Source of the DNA: Deltaproteobacteria bacterium
GTDB lineage: Bacteria; Desulfobacterota; DSM-4660; Desulfatiglandales; HGW-15
Assembly (NCBI GenBank): GCA_019308985.1
Contig: JAFDHB010000166.1
Span: 1 to 8,430, forward strand
DNA length: 8,430 nucleotides
Reading direction: 5' to 3'
The position numbers and the translations under genes are program-made. This document shows positions 1 through 6,606 of this stretch, piece after piece (the first letter of the stretch is position 1; every line of letters starts with the position of its first letter). The notes under the pieces were generated by a model. It had not been told where the DNA came from. It did not search any database and saw only the letters and a program-made list of their open reading frames with translations.

Positions 1-449
1 ATCCCATAGATTTTGAAAATGCAGAAGGCAACCTGGGCATTGCAAACGCCATTTTTGAGCATCTCTCTGGGAAACTCCCGGTCTCTCGATTGCAGAGAGA
101 CCTTACGGATTCCACTGTCATCCGAAATGTCGGGGTACCCATTGCCCACTCCATGATTGCCTGGAAATCCCTTCTCCGGGGGCTTGGCAAGTTGATCTTG
201 AATGAGGAAGTCATCCGGGCAGACCTTCAGGATAACTGGGCTGTCGTTGCCGAGGCGATACAGACGATCCTGCGCCGGGAGGGCTATCCTGAGCCTTACG
301 AGACACTAAAGGCCCTGACCCGAACCCATGCAAAAATCGACAAAAAGGCCATTATGGCCTTTATTGAAACCTTGGACGTTTCGGATGAGGTCAAGAAAGA
401 ACTGATGAAAATCAGCCCGGAGAACTACACAGGCATCCCTGGCTTCTAA
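1..449 (+). CDS. purB: Adenylosuccinate lyase PurB, C-terminal part (5' end outside window)
   Basis: PurB cleaves SAICAR to AICAR and adenylosuccinate to AMP in cytoplasmic purine synthesis. The frame is open from base 3 and starts at the Pro-Ile-Asp-Phe-Glu-Asn stretch, which in this family directly follows the catalytic SSxMPxKxNP loop, so the loop itself lies just outside the window. Seen after it are EGNLGIANA, LPVSRLQRDLTDSTVIRNVG, DNWAVVAEAIQTILRREG and a C-terminal PENYTGIPGF. These match the E. coli-type PurB (about 456 residues) rather than the shorter B. subtilis type. About 148 residues are present and the natural C-terminus is intact. The TTG at 90 is an internal Leu codon, not a start. 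The next gene is convergent. Confidence 0.93.
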   Translation, partial: PIDFENAEGNLGIANAIFEHLSGKLPVSRLQRDLTDSTVIRNVGVPIAHSMIAWKSLLRGLGKLILNEEVIRADLQDNWAVVAEAIQTILRREGYPEPYETLKALTRTHAKIDKKAIMAFIETLDVSDEVKKELMKISPENYTGIPGF

Positions 450-452
450 GAT

Positions 453-478
453 GGGACTCACCCTCTAATGGGTGACCC
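453..478. terminator. Hairpin between convergent purB and the unknown minus-strand gene
   Basis: TCACCC (458-463) pairs with GGGTGA (470-475) around a 6-nt loop. The stem is extended by GGG (453-455) with CCC (476-478) across a 2-nt bulge. It sits 3 nt after the purB stop and overlaps the stop codon of the minus-strand gene. No T-run follows on either strand, so it is only a candidate bidirectional terminator. Confidence 0.35.
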
Positions 479-790
479 TCGGTCCCCTTCTTGAAGCAAT
501 AGCTTGGCCATCTTGGCGGCCTGGTCATACCTTCTGAGCCCCAGGTCCAGGAAATCATCCGGTTGAGACCTGTTCGACTCCACAAACAGGGCCTTCAAAA
601 TCGCAATCCTCTGATCTATTGCCAGAAATTCCGCCTCCTCTGACGCGTCCTGGTCGGCAGGAACCGGCGGCACGCCCATGAGCATGTACCAAACCACGTT
701 GTCCAGGTCGGGCAAAACACCACCCTTGCTCAAGTCAAGGGTCTCTCTAAAATCGTAGTAGGCCCGGATAAATGCATCCTTTTCCTTCAT
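458..790 (-). CDS. Small hypothetical protein, 110 aa
   Basis: I do not recognise the family. The start is supported by a GGGAG Shine-Dalgarno sequence about 6 nt upstream of the ATG at 790. The protein has more acidic than basic residues, with no signal peptide and no membrane segment. It looks mainly helical, with a Pro-rich turn (GVPPVPADQD, around residues 39-48) between an N-terminal aromatic-rich helix (FIRAYYDF) and a C-terminal part (RRYDQAAKMAKLLLQE). A soluble cytoplasmic protein is likely. It is divergent from the B3/B4 gene across an AT-rich gap (about 850-920) that probably holds promoters, though I could not fix convincing -10/-35 boxes. It converges on purB with 8 nt between stops. 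It is probably a real gene because of its RBS and plausible composition. Confidence 0.6.
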   Translation of the reverse strand: MKEKDAFIRAYYDFRETLDLSKGGVLPDLDNVVWYMLMGVPPVPADQDASEEAEFLAIDQRIAILKALFVESNRSQPDDFLDLGLRRYDQAAKMAKLLLQEGDRGSPIRG

Positions 791-983
791 GGTCTGCTCC
801 CAGTGTGCAGGATCCCATCCCGAAACAAAATTCCCGGGGCAAAACTATCAGTACAGTCTTATATTTTTAAAAGTTACTAGAAATTTATACGAAAGAGCAA
901 CAATTTTTTGATATCATTCAACGGGATCCAAGCTCTTTCCCGCCACTAGAAAAATGCTGGACTTCTCAAGGAGGAAAGCCATC

Positions 984-1640
984 ATGACCTGGCCTCAATT
1001 CGAGATATCCTCGGCTTACAGGGAGAAACACCCCGGCCTGCCTTTCGGCCTGGCGTTGATAAGGGAATGCGAGCCCTCACAAAACCCTCCCGGCTTTGAT
1101 CAGCACAAGAGAAAATTGCTCCGCAAGCTGAGAAAGAGAGAGACCCTATCCGAGATTTCAGCTCGGATCGGCATTTATGATATGTTTTTCAAGAGTTTCG
1201 GTTTCGAATGTCCCCTGCCGAAGCATCTCAGACGGACCATCCACAGCGGCTTTCCACGATACAATCTGATGGTGGATACCCATTTCATGGCAGAGATGTG
1301 CGCGGGCATCCTGGTTGCGGTTGCCGACTACGACTGCTTTGAGGGCGGGCTGACCCTGGATCTGGCCAGGGAAGGCGAAATCTGCATGGGAATGGGCAAC
1401 CGCAAGCTGACCGCCAAGGAAGGAGAAATAGTGCTCAGGGATGAAAGGGGCATCGTTTGTATCCTGTGCCAGGGCGCGGACGAGAAGACCAGGGTTAGAG
1501 AGACTACCCGCAATGTGCTTTTCTACTCATATGCAGTCCCCGGTATAGAAGGACGGCACCTTCAAATGGGGCTGAGTGTGGCGGCCGATACCCTGGCCCA
1601 ATTCGGTGGTGGCATTGTTGAAGGTATAAGGGTATACTAA
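984..1640 (+). CDS. Stand-alone B3/B4 (tRNA-binding) domain protein
   Basis: The ATG at 984 is chosen over the in-frame ATG at 954 because AAGGAGG (968-974) lies 9 nt upstream of it. The product is 218 aa and soluble. Its C-terminal two thirds resemble the B3/B4 module of the phenylalanyl-tRNA synthetase beta chain, as in the solo-B3/4 group COG3382: NLMVDTHFMAEMCAGI, VADYDCFEGGLTLDLAREGE, KEGEIVLRDERGIVCI, and the end AADTLAQFGGGIVEG. In PheRS this module edits mischarged Tyr-tRNA(Phe). The solo proteins have no settled function, so a tRNA or amino-acid related role is inference only. The N-terminal part (about residues 1-80) is rich in Lys/Arg (KRKLLRKLRKRET). The gene appears monocistronic, with a divergent neighbour upstream and about 160 nt to the next gene. 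Confidence 0.8.
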   Translation: MTWPQFEISSAYREKHPGLPFGLALIRECEPSQNPPGFDQHKRKLLRKLRKRETLSEISARIGIYDMFFKSFGFECPLPKHLRRTIHSGFPRYNLMVDTHFMAEMCAGILVAVADYDCFEGGLTLDLAREGEICMGMGNRKLTAKEGEIVLRDERGIVCILCQGADEKTRVRETTRNVLFYSYAVPGIEGRHLQMGLSVAADTLAQFGGGIVEGIRVY

Positions 1641-1663
1641 CTGGAATAGGTAAAGATGCGGGT

Positions 1664-1708
1664 CCAGAGGGCTCATCCAAAAAGGACTTGAAAAACCCGT
1701 TGCCTCTG
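1664..1708. repeat. Interspersed repeat, copy A
   Basis: A 34-nt core (1675-1708) recurs at 4214-4247 in the same orientation with a single A/G difference. Both cores are preceded, across a short variable stretch, by CCAGA. In this copy CCAGAGG (1664-1670) and CCTCTGG (1703-1709) form a 7-bp inverted repeat enclosing most of the core. It lies in the gap between the B3/B4 gene and the broken M48 gene. Neither copy falls inside an intact reading frame. Confidence 0.7.
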
Positions 1709-1801
1709 GGAGAGTAATCTGTGATCGGGGGCGTGATGGATGAAAAGGGCCGAGGAGTTCTCCTGGTCCCCGATTCCCGGGATGATTTACGAGAATATGG
1801 G

Positions 1802-3535
1802 ATGAAAGGGAACTGCAAAGAGCTGCGCAGGGTCCTTGTTTGGGTAATGGCCATCTTGTTTCTGGCCGGCTCGGGCTGTGCCACCCGTCTCAGCAGCCCT
1901 GCCCCGGGGAATATGGCGGTCGAGGCGGAGCGGCGAGAGCAGTTGAAGCTCGCATTGTCTCTCCTCCTTGAACGCCAGTTGCGTGCGTCCACCGTGGCCA
2001 ACAGGCTACTGCGTGCAAGTGCGTAACTGTGCGGCGACAGTATACGCTATACCTTCGGCTTTTTTGCCATAGATAGCGGGACATTCAGGCCGGAATACCG
2101 GGAAGTAGCGGCTGACATAGGGCTTCAACCAGGGGTGCGCATATGGAAACTACTCCCGGGCTTAGAAGCCGCTGTGTCGGGGTTGAAAAAGGGCGACAGG
2201 ATAGTTGAGGTCAATGGGAAGCCTGTCTCTGATTTTGAATCCTTTACCCTTGCGATGAAAGAACCCTGGGAGACGGGCCGGCTCTCCATGAAGGTTGAGA
2301 GAAAAGATAACGAGATTCTGTCCGCATCTTTGAAGGGAGACGCAGCCTGTGGTTACAGGATCGCGGTCATAGAGAGAGATGTGGTCAATGCCTTTGCCGA
2401 TGGCAAAAACGTGTTCGTGACAACGGGGATGCTGCGTTTCCTTCAGTCCGATGACGAGCTGGCTATTGTACTGGGACATGAGTTCGCCCATAACGCGCTG
2501 GCACACCTTCGCCAGATGCGGGCCCAGTCCCTTGCAGGAATGCTCATGGACCTGGCCATCCTTGTTTTCGGAGGGGTAGACACGGGTGGTCTCTTCTCCC
2601 AGCTAGGCCGCCTGGTGTACTCCAAGGAGTTCGAGGCCGATGCGGATTACATGGGGCTATATTTTACCGCCCGGGCCGGATACCAAATCCAGGTGGCCCC
2701 TTCCCTGTGGCGCCGCATGGCGGTGGAGCACCCAGGGGGCATCAAGGACACCTCCTGGCTGGCCACTCACCCGAGCACCCCTGAGCGGGCCGTGAGCCTG
2801 AGGCGGACAATTGAAGAGATAGAGCGCAAGAAGGCCAAGGGCCTGCCGCTTCTACCCGAGCAGTTCACTGGCCCCGCAATGGGCGAATTTGGCAAGGATT
2901 ATGACGGCACCGTTGAAGTCCGCGACATACTCACCGTTTCGCGGGAAGGCACCGAGGCATGCCGTAGCGGAAAGCCGCCTCCTTCAAGGGTCACGACCTA
3001 TGTGTTCGAGTGTGACGATAACTCCAGTTACGTGGTGCGGGCCAAGCCTGGCGGAGCCTGGATCTTCCGGCCACAGGGATCCTTGTATTTACCCGGCGCT
3101 CCTGAGGACACCGGGAACAAGTACTCTGCTAAAGGCTTTGAAATCCACATCAAAGGGGAAACGGCCCTGATTCGTGAACCTGCTGGAAAACCCAAGCAAT
3201 GCCTTAACAACCGGCGCAGGGCGGTGTGGGAAAGGGCCAAACTGGATGGTGCCGACTTCAGGGCCGCAGGAAACGAACCGGGTTGGGTGCTCTTGATCAT
3301 GAAGGGCCGAATCACCCTCAATACCGACTACGGTGCCACCCGTATAGAAGCCCCGCTCCCAGAGCCGGTCACTGACCAGGAAAACCGCACTACGCTCTGG
3401 GAGACCGCCGAATTCACCGTTGAAATCAGCGCAAAACCCTGTCGCGATTCCATGTCCGAGGATGAATACGAGAGTACCGTAGTGGTCAGGCTGCCGGGCA
3501 AAACCTTGTATGGTTGTGGAAAGGCCTTGCATTAG
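1802..3535 (+). pseudogene. M48 metallopeptidase lipoprotein, PDZ + M48 + MliC/COG3650-like, with in-frame TAA
   Basis: One reading frame runs through 1802-3535, broken only by TAA at 2024-2026 (codon 75). Codon numbers count from the ATG at 1802. Residues 1-26 resemble a lipoprotein signal ending FLAGSGC, with a weak lipobox. After the stop the frame continues with LCGDSIRYTFGFF. A PDZ-like segment follows (about 100-180: GVRIWKLLPGLEAAVSGLKKGDRIVEVNGK). The M48 zinc site is HEFAH (H226, E227, H230) with E276 in EFEAD as likely third ligand, followed by HPSTPERAVSL. The C-terminus carries an MliC-like segment (TYVFECDDNSSY, about 398-460) and a COG3650-like end (FRAAGNEPGW, PCRDSMS, YGCGKAL). 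An envelope proteostasis role is inferred from the family. No good RBS precedes the downstream GTG at 2135, so the gene is probably inactivated unless the TAA is a sequencing error. Confidence 0.82.
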
Positions 3536-3752
3536 AACCGCTATCACCGTGCAGGCGAGAAAGGGAAAAGGCCGGGGATGAGGGATGATCAGCCAACGTC
3601 TATCATTCATTTGGGCTCCCCGTGACCGGGAGGCCACGGTCTGATCTAGCTTAATCGCGTTCAGAAGACGAGTTTTAGAGGGACGTAACCATCTGTTTTT
3701 ATTGCGACACTGCAAAAAAACAGAGTTTCTACAGAAAAAGTGAATAAATAGC

Positions 3753-3781
3753 TTGCATTTACCATCAGGGGTTGTTAACTT
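3753..3781 (+). promoter_or_regulatory. Candidate sigma-70 type promoter for the cold-shock gene
   Basis: TTGCAT (3753-3758) and TAACTT (3776-3781) are separated by 17 bp. A start a few bases downstream would give a leader of roughly 120 nt, in keeping with the long leaders of cspA-type genes. The boxes are degenerate and the call rests on spacing and position. Confidence 0.35.
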
Positions 3782-3853
3782 TAGGTCATTCATTAAGCCG
3801 CGCTTCGAAGTGGCGCAGCAGTTTCTTTTGGTAGGAATGGCTCATATGTCGTT

Positions 3854-3906
3854 ATGGCATCCTCCAGTTTGAGACGTTGAAAATTTTGAAGAAAGGAGGA
3901 TGTCGT
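3854..3906 (+). promoter_or_regulatory. RBS-sequestering hairpin in the csp leader
   Basis: CATCCTCC (3858-3865) is exactly complementary to GGAGGATG (3895-3902), which contains the Shine-Dalgarno sequence of the csp gene. The stem extends outward by G3857-U3903, G3856-C3904, U3855-G3905 and A3854-U3906, giving 12 pairs that end 1 nt before the ATG. The loop is 29 nt. This would block ribosome access when folded, so it is a candidate temperature- or structure-dependent translational switch. It is seen by pairing only; no energy was calculated. Confidence 0.55.
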
Positions 3907-3907
3907 T

Positions 3908-4108
3908 ATGATGAACGGAACTGTAAAGTGGTTTAACGATCGCAAAGGGTTCGGGTTCATTGAGCAGGAAAACGGACCTGACGTGTTTGTGCACCACTCG
4001 GCAATCAACGGAAGCGGGTTCAAATCCCTCAATGAAGGTGACAGGGTTACGTTTGAAGTAGAGCAAGGACAAAAAGGTCCTGCTGCTGTTAATGTGACAT
4101 TGCGCTAA
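3908..4108 (+). CDS. csp: Cold-shock domain protein (CspA family)
   Basis: A 66-aa single cold-shock domain that binds single-stranded RNA/DNA as a cytoplasmic RNA chaperone. RNP1 is present as KGFGFI (residues 13-18) and RNP2 as VFVHH (26-30). They are flanked by the usual NGTVKWFND start and by [20 protein letters not shown] near the end, so length and motifs are normal for the family. AAAGGAGG (3892-3899) lies 8 nt from the ATG at 3908, which favours this start over the next ATG at 3911. The gene is monocistronic, with a probable promoter at 3753-3781, a structured leader that can hide the RBS, and an intrinsic terminator right after it. It appears fully intact, in contrast to the genes on either side. 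Confidence 0.95.
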   Translation: MMNGTVKWFNDRKGFGFIEQENGPDVFVHHSAINGSGFKSLNEGDRVTFEVEQGQKGPAAVNVTLR

Positions 4109-4127
4109 CTCCCTGTTGTGAGATCGG

Positions 4128-4166
4128 AAAAGGGCATCCATTTGTTTCGATGGATGCCTTTTCTTG
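4128..4166 (+). terminator. Rho-independent terminator of the csp gene
   Basis: The arms AAAAGGGCATCCAT (4128-4141) and ATGGATGCCTTTT (4150-4162) pair over 13 bp with one bulged G, around an 8-nt loop. The T-rich TTTTCTT overlaps and follows the 3' arm. It lies 19 nt after the csp stop codon. Confidence 0.88.
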
Positions 4167-4205
4167 TATCGGAGTCCTCTTTCACTTCTCTTGAACTTCA
4201 CTTTA

Positions 4206-4247
4206 CCAGACCTATCCAAAAAGGACTTGAAAAGCCCGTTGCCTCTG
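4206..4247. repeat. Interspersed repeat, copy B
   Basis: The core 4214-4247 equals copy A (1675-1708) at 33 of 34 positions, in the same orientation. CCAGA (4206-4210) precedes it, as in copy A. It lies 14 nt upstream of the palindrome where the truncated livH begins, so it may mark the edge of the rearrangement that removed the livH 5' end. Confidence 0.7.
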
Positions 4248-4261
4248 CTACAGCGACTTAT

Positions 4262-4300
4262 GAATCACCGTCCACCAGTAGAACTGGTGGACGGTGATTC
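4262..4300. repeat. Perfect 18-bp palindrome with 3-nt loop at the livH break
   Basis: GAATCACCGTCCACCAGT (4262-4279) and ACTGGTGGACGGTGATTC (4283-4300) are exact reverse complements around AGA (4280-4282). Complementarity stops exactly at both outer ends. The right arm reads in the livH frame as plausible native protein (NWWTVILLG follows TAG 4279-4281), so the left arm may be an inverted copy of it. No T-run follows, so a terminator is unlikely. Confidence 0.85.
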
Positions 4301-5013
4301 TCCTGGGGCTCCCCTATCTCCTTTCCGCCCTCATGGCCATATTCCTTTCGGCCCTGGTCGGCGCGATCATGTACCGAATCGTTCTCCTGAGGGTAAGAGG
4401 CCAGGTCCTATCCGAGGTCATCGCAACTTTCGGCATAGGGCTGGCCATTCTAGAGCTGTTCCGTTATCTCGGTTTCATCGGCTTTGAGTACACCCTGCCG
4501 GTATTCATAGACAAAAGCTTTTTCATTGCAGGGACCTACCTGGATATGCAGAGGGTACTGATAGTCATCATCACTGTCATCCTCGTGGGTCTCCTCTGGG
4601 TATTTACTCAACATACTTCTATGGGACTGTCCTTCCGGGCCATAGCCCAGGATGAGAGGACCGCCCTTTCTCTGAGGATAAATGCCGACCTCATGGCGAC
4701 GCTCAGTGCTTCCCTGGGGGCAGGGCTTGCTGCTATCGCGGCAATCGTTATCATTCCTTTGGGTACCATCTCGGTGAGTGAAGGCTACGACGTCCTCATC
4801 AATGCCCTGGCCGTTTGTATCATAGGGGGCCTCGGGAGTACCGGGGGCGTGGTACTTGCCAGTTTTGTCATTGGATTTGCTCAGAGGTTTACGGATTCCT
4901 ATGTCGGCTCTCACTGGACCATCATGGTAAGCATCGTAGCCATTCTCCTCGTGCTGGCAATAAAACCATCAGGGCTGTACGGAAAACAGAAGGAACTGGA
5001 AGAGAGGATATAA
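4282..5013 (+). pseudogene. livH: LivH-type branched-chain amino acid ABC permease, 5'-truncated
   Basis: Inner-membrane permease of the LivH family, which pairs with LivM and the LivG/LivF ATPases to import branched-chain amino acids or related carboxylates. About 243 codons remain against a usual length near 290. Roughly the first 50-60 residues, including the NFAHG-type first helices, are missing, and the frame hits TAG (4279-4281) inside the palindrome. The rest is good: several hydrophobic helices, the cytoplasmic coupling segment GLSFRAIAQDERTALSLRIN, the signature VCIIGGLGSTGGVVLASFVIG and the end LAIKPSGLYG. A GTG at 4294 could nominally start it, but it has no RBS and lies inside the hairpin. 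It is followed by livM 84 nt downstream. Confidence 0.85.
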
Positions 5014-5097
5014 GGGTTGAAGAGGCGGAAGTAGAGACTGGAGAGGGGGATCAAGGTAAGACCCAGCCACGTATTTGCCCTTTGCTCATGGAAAGAA

Positions 5098-5538
5098 ATG
5101 CTTTACCTTGCAGGCCCCAGGCTTTTCCCCATCCTGGGGCTAGTTCTCCTGGTGCCTTTCTTGGGAATCTACTGGCAAAGAGTCCTGCTTTCCGTTGCCG
5201 TGTTTGCGCTCCTTGCCATAAGCTGGGATTTCTTGAGCCAAAGCGGAATGGTATCCCTGGGGCAGTCCCTGTTCTTTGGCATGGGAGCATATTCTGCGGG
5301 GGTCATGAATCATAATCTGGGCATACCCCCCTTTCTGACGATCCCCTTGGCCGCCCTAATAGGGCGAACCATCTCCGCATTGCTCCTCATACCTGTTCTG
5401 AGGTTACGAGGGATCTATTTTGCCATGGTGACCCTGATCCTCCCCCTCATGTTGGTCAGGATCGTCGAGGCAACAAAGATCTTTGGGGGGGGACTGACGG
5501 TCTAAGTGGCCTGCCCTCCCTACCCTCCAGGTGGATTG
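5098..5538 (+). pseudogene. livM: LivM-type permease fragment: frameshifted at G8 and 3'-truncated
   Basis: Partner permease to LivH. From ATG 5098 it reads hydrophobic helices, the LivM segment LSQSGMVSLGQSLFFGMGAYSAG and LRLRGIYFAMVTL, then ATKIFGG. At the run of eight Gs (5485-5492) the frame goes to a stop at 5503-5505. In another frame, from 5493, it continues as TDGLSGLPSLPSRWIE, which is what LivM proteins show after IFGG. A run of six (or nine) Gs would restore the frame. This second frame runs into the inverted-repeat element at 5539 and ends at TAG 5565-5567. About 147 residues are recoverable of roughly 300-350 expected, so the C-terminal half is absent. The start is uncertain: only GGAAAG lies close to the ATG. 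It is non-functional as it stands. Confidence 0.85.
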
Positions 5539-5725
5539 AACCCGAATTTCGCAAGGCTCTTGGGTAGGGGATCGTTTACGATCCTAAATTCTGCATAATA
5601 TTGGCTACTTGTAGGCCTAAGGGCTCCCCTACCCTTGAAAATCAATTCACTGAAAAGGTGAATAGAAAAGATCAAAAAGGGTTTGCAATTCTGAGTTTTG
5701 CCCCAACCCTTGCGAAATTCGGGTT
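5539..5725. mobile_element. 187-bp MITE-like element with 18-bp terminal inverted repeats
   Basis: AACCCGAATTTCGCAAGG (5539-5556) is repeated exactly inverted at 5708-5725. Inside are a second inverted repeat (GGGTAGGGGA 5562-5571 with TCCCCTACCC 5625-5634) and small hairpins such as GATCG/CGATC around TTTA (5570-5583). No coding sequence is seen inside. The flanks are livM on the left and an acyl-CoA ligase on the right, with no convincing target-site duplication. That fits an element left at a deletion joint rather than a simple insertion. The right end recurs at 7353-7369. A folded RNA element is an alternative reading. Confidence 0.7.
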
Positions 5726-5728
5726 GAA

Positions 5729-6550
5729 GCTATCCAGAGGTTCAAGGCCAAGACAATGATCGGCGTCCCCACCCTCTACAGGATGATCCTCGAACACGAC
5801 CGTGTCGAACAGTATGACTTGAGTTCCGTAGATTACTGGTTCAGCGCAGGAGATGTACTACCTGTCGAGATCGGAAGGCGATGGCGGGAAAAGTTCGGCA
5901 AACCCATTTACCAAGGCTATGGTGCCACTGAGACATGCGGCGGCGTATCCATGTGTCCCGTTGGCATCGATAATCCCCCCAAGAGCGTGGGGCGCATCCT
6001 GAAGAGCAAGACCATCAAGATCGTTGATCCCGTGACCCTGGAACCGGTTGAGAGCGGCAAAGAAGGGGAACTCCTGGTATCCTCTGACCCCATGGTAACC
6101 AGCTACCTCAACAAGCCTGAAGAGACCTCCGAATCCTTCATCGAACTTGAAGGGAGAAAATGGTATCGGACCAGTGACATCGTGTCACTGGACAAAGAAG
6201 GCAACCTCTACTTCGTTGACAGGACCGTCGATACCATAAAGCACAAGGGTTACAGTGTATCTTCATCCGAGATAGAGGCGGTATCGCAGGAGCATCCTGC
6301 TATCGTCGGTTCCTGTGTCGTCGGGGTGGAGGATCCCAAGGTGGGACAGCGGATCAAGGCCTTTGTGGTGTTAAAGGAAGATATAAAGGGAATTACCGGA
6401 CATGACTTGATAAAATGGTGTCGCCAGCGATTGGTATCTTACAAGGTGCCCCAGCACATAGAATTCAGGGATATGCTGCCCAAATCCAAGGTGGGCAAAC
6501 TATTGAGGCGCGAGATCCGGAGCGAGGAAGGAAGAAGATCCAGCCAATAG
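5729..6550 (+). pseudogene. AMP-forming acyl-CoA ligase, C-terminal half only
   Basis: ANL-superfamily ligase that activates a carboxylic acid to its CoA ester through an acyl-AMP. About 273 codons are open after the element, starting EAIQRFKAKTMIGVPTLYRM. Motifs, counted from ATG 5756, are YGATE at 55-59, WYRTSD at 136-141, DRTVDTIKHKGYSV at 155-168 and PKSKVGKLLRREIR at 242-255 with the catalytic Lys248. The P-loop (A3) motif and about 250 N-terminal residues are missing, so it should not adenylate substrate. No RBS precedes ATG 5756. Such ligases often sit beside Liv transporters in Desulfobacterota, which suggests that livH, livM and this gene were once one operon for uptake and activation of an acid. 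The substrate cannot be told. Confidence 0.85.
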
Positions 6551-6606
6551 CAGAGAATTTTGGAGAGTCAAAGGCGCACTCCAAGTCTCTCAAGGCCTAT
6601 TCTCTG
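6551..6606. terminator. Nested hairpin between convergent genes
   Basis: The outer stem is CAGAGAAT (6551-6558) with ATTCTCTG (6599-6606), and the inner stem is TTGGAG (6560-6565) with CTCCAA (6579-6584). It starts directly after the ligase stop codon and overlaps the stop of the minus-strand Sm-like gene. There is no T-run, so termination in either direction is only a possibility. Confidence 0.35.

Larger units (their letters stand above)
3536..3907. other. Non-coding stretch: M48 3' end and csp leader
   Basis: No credible gene was seen here; the long minus-strand frame reaching into it is a shadow of the M48 gene. It contains an imperfect GC-rich hairpin (GGGCTCCC 3613-3620 with GGGAGGCC 3628-3635, one mismatch, no T-run) that could end M48 transcription. 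It also holds an A/T-rich inverted repeat (TCTGTTTTT 3692-3700 with AAAAACAGA 3716-3724). The last part is the putative csp promoter and leader described separately. Confidence 0.5.

Noticed and set aside
954..983. Upstream ATG at 954 as start of the B3/B4 gene
   Set aside because: The strong AAGGAGG at 968-974 lies inside this extension and is well spaced for ATG 984.
2024..2026. Recoding (selenocysteine or pyrrolysine) at the M48 stop
   Set aside because: The stop is TAA, not TGA or TAG, and no recoding structure was evident downstream; a nonsense mutation or error is simpler.
3089..3793. A 234-codon open frame on the minus strand
   Set aside because: It lies largely antisense to the M48 C-terminal domains, which have clear family motifs. 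The translation shows no recognisable domain and has no RBS, so it is a shadow.
4262..4300. The 18-bp palindrome as an intrinsic terminator
   Set aside because: No T-run follows, and a proper terminator for csp already exists at 4128-4166.
4450..4914. A 154-codon minus-strand frame across livH
   Set aside because: Antisense to clear LivH sequence, with a very polar, low-likeness translation; a shadow.
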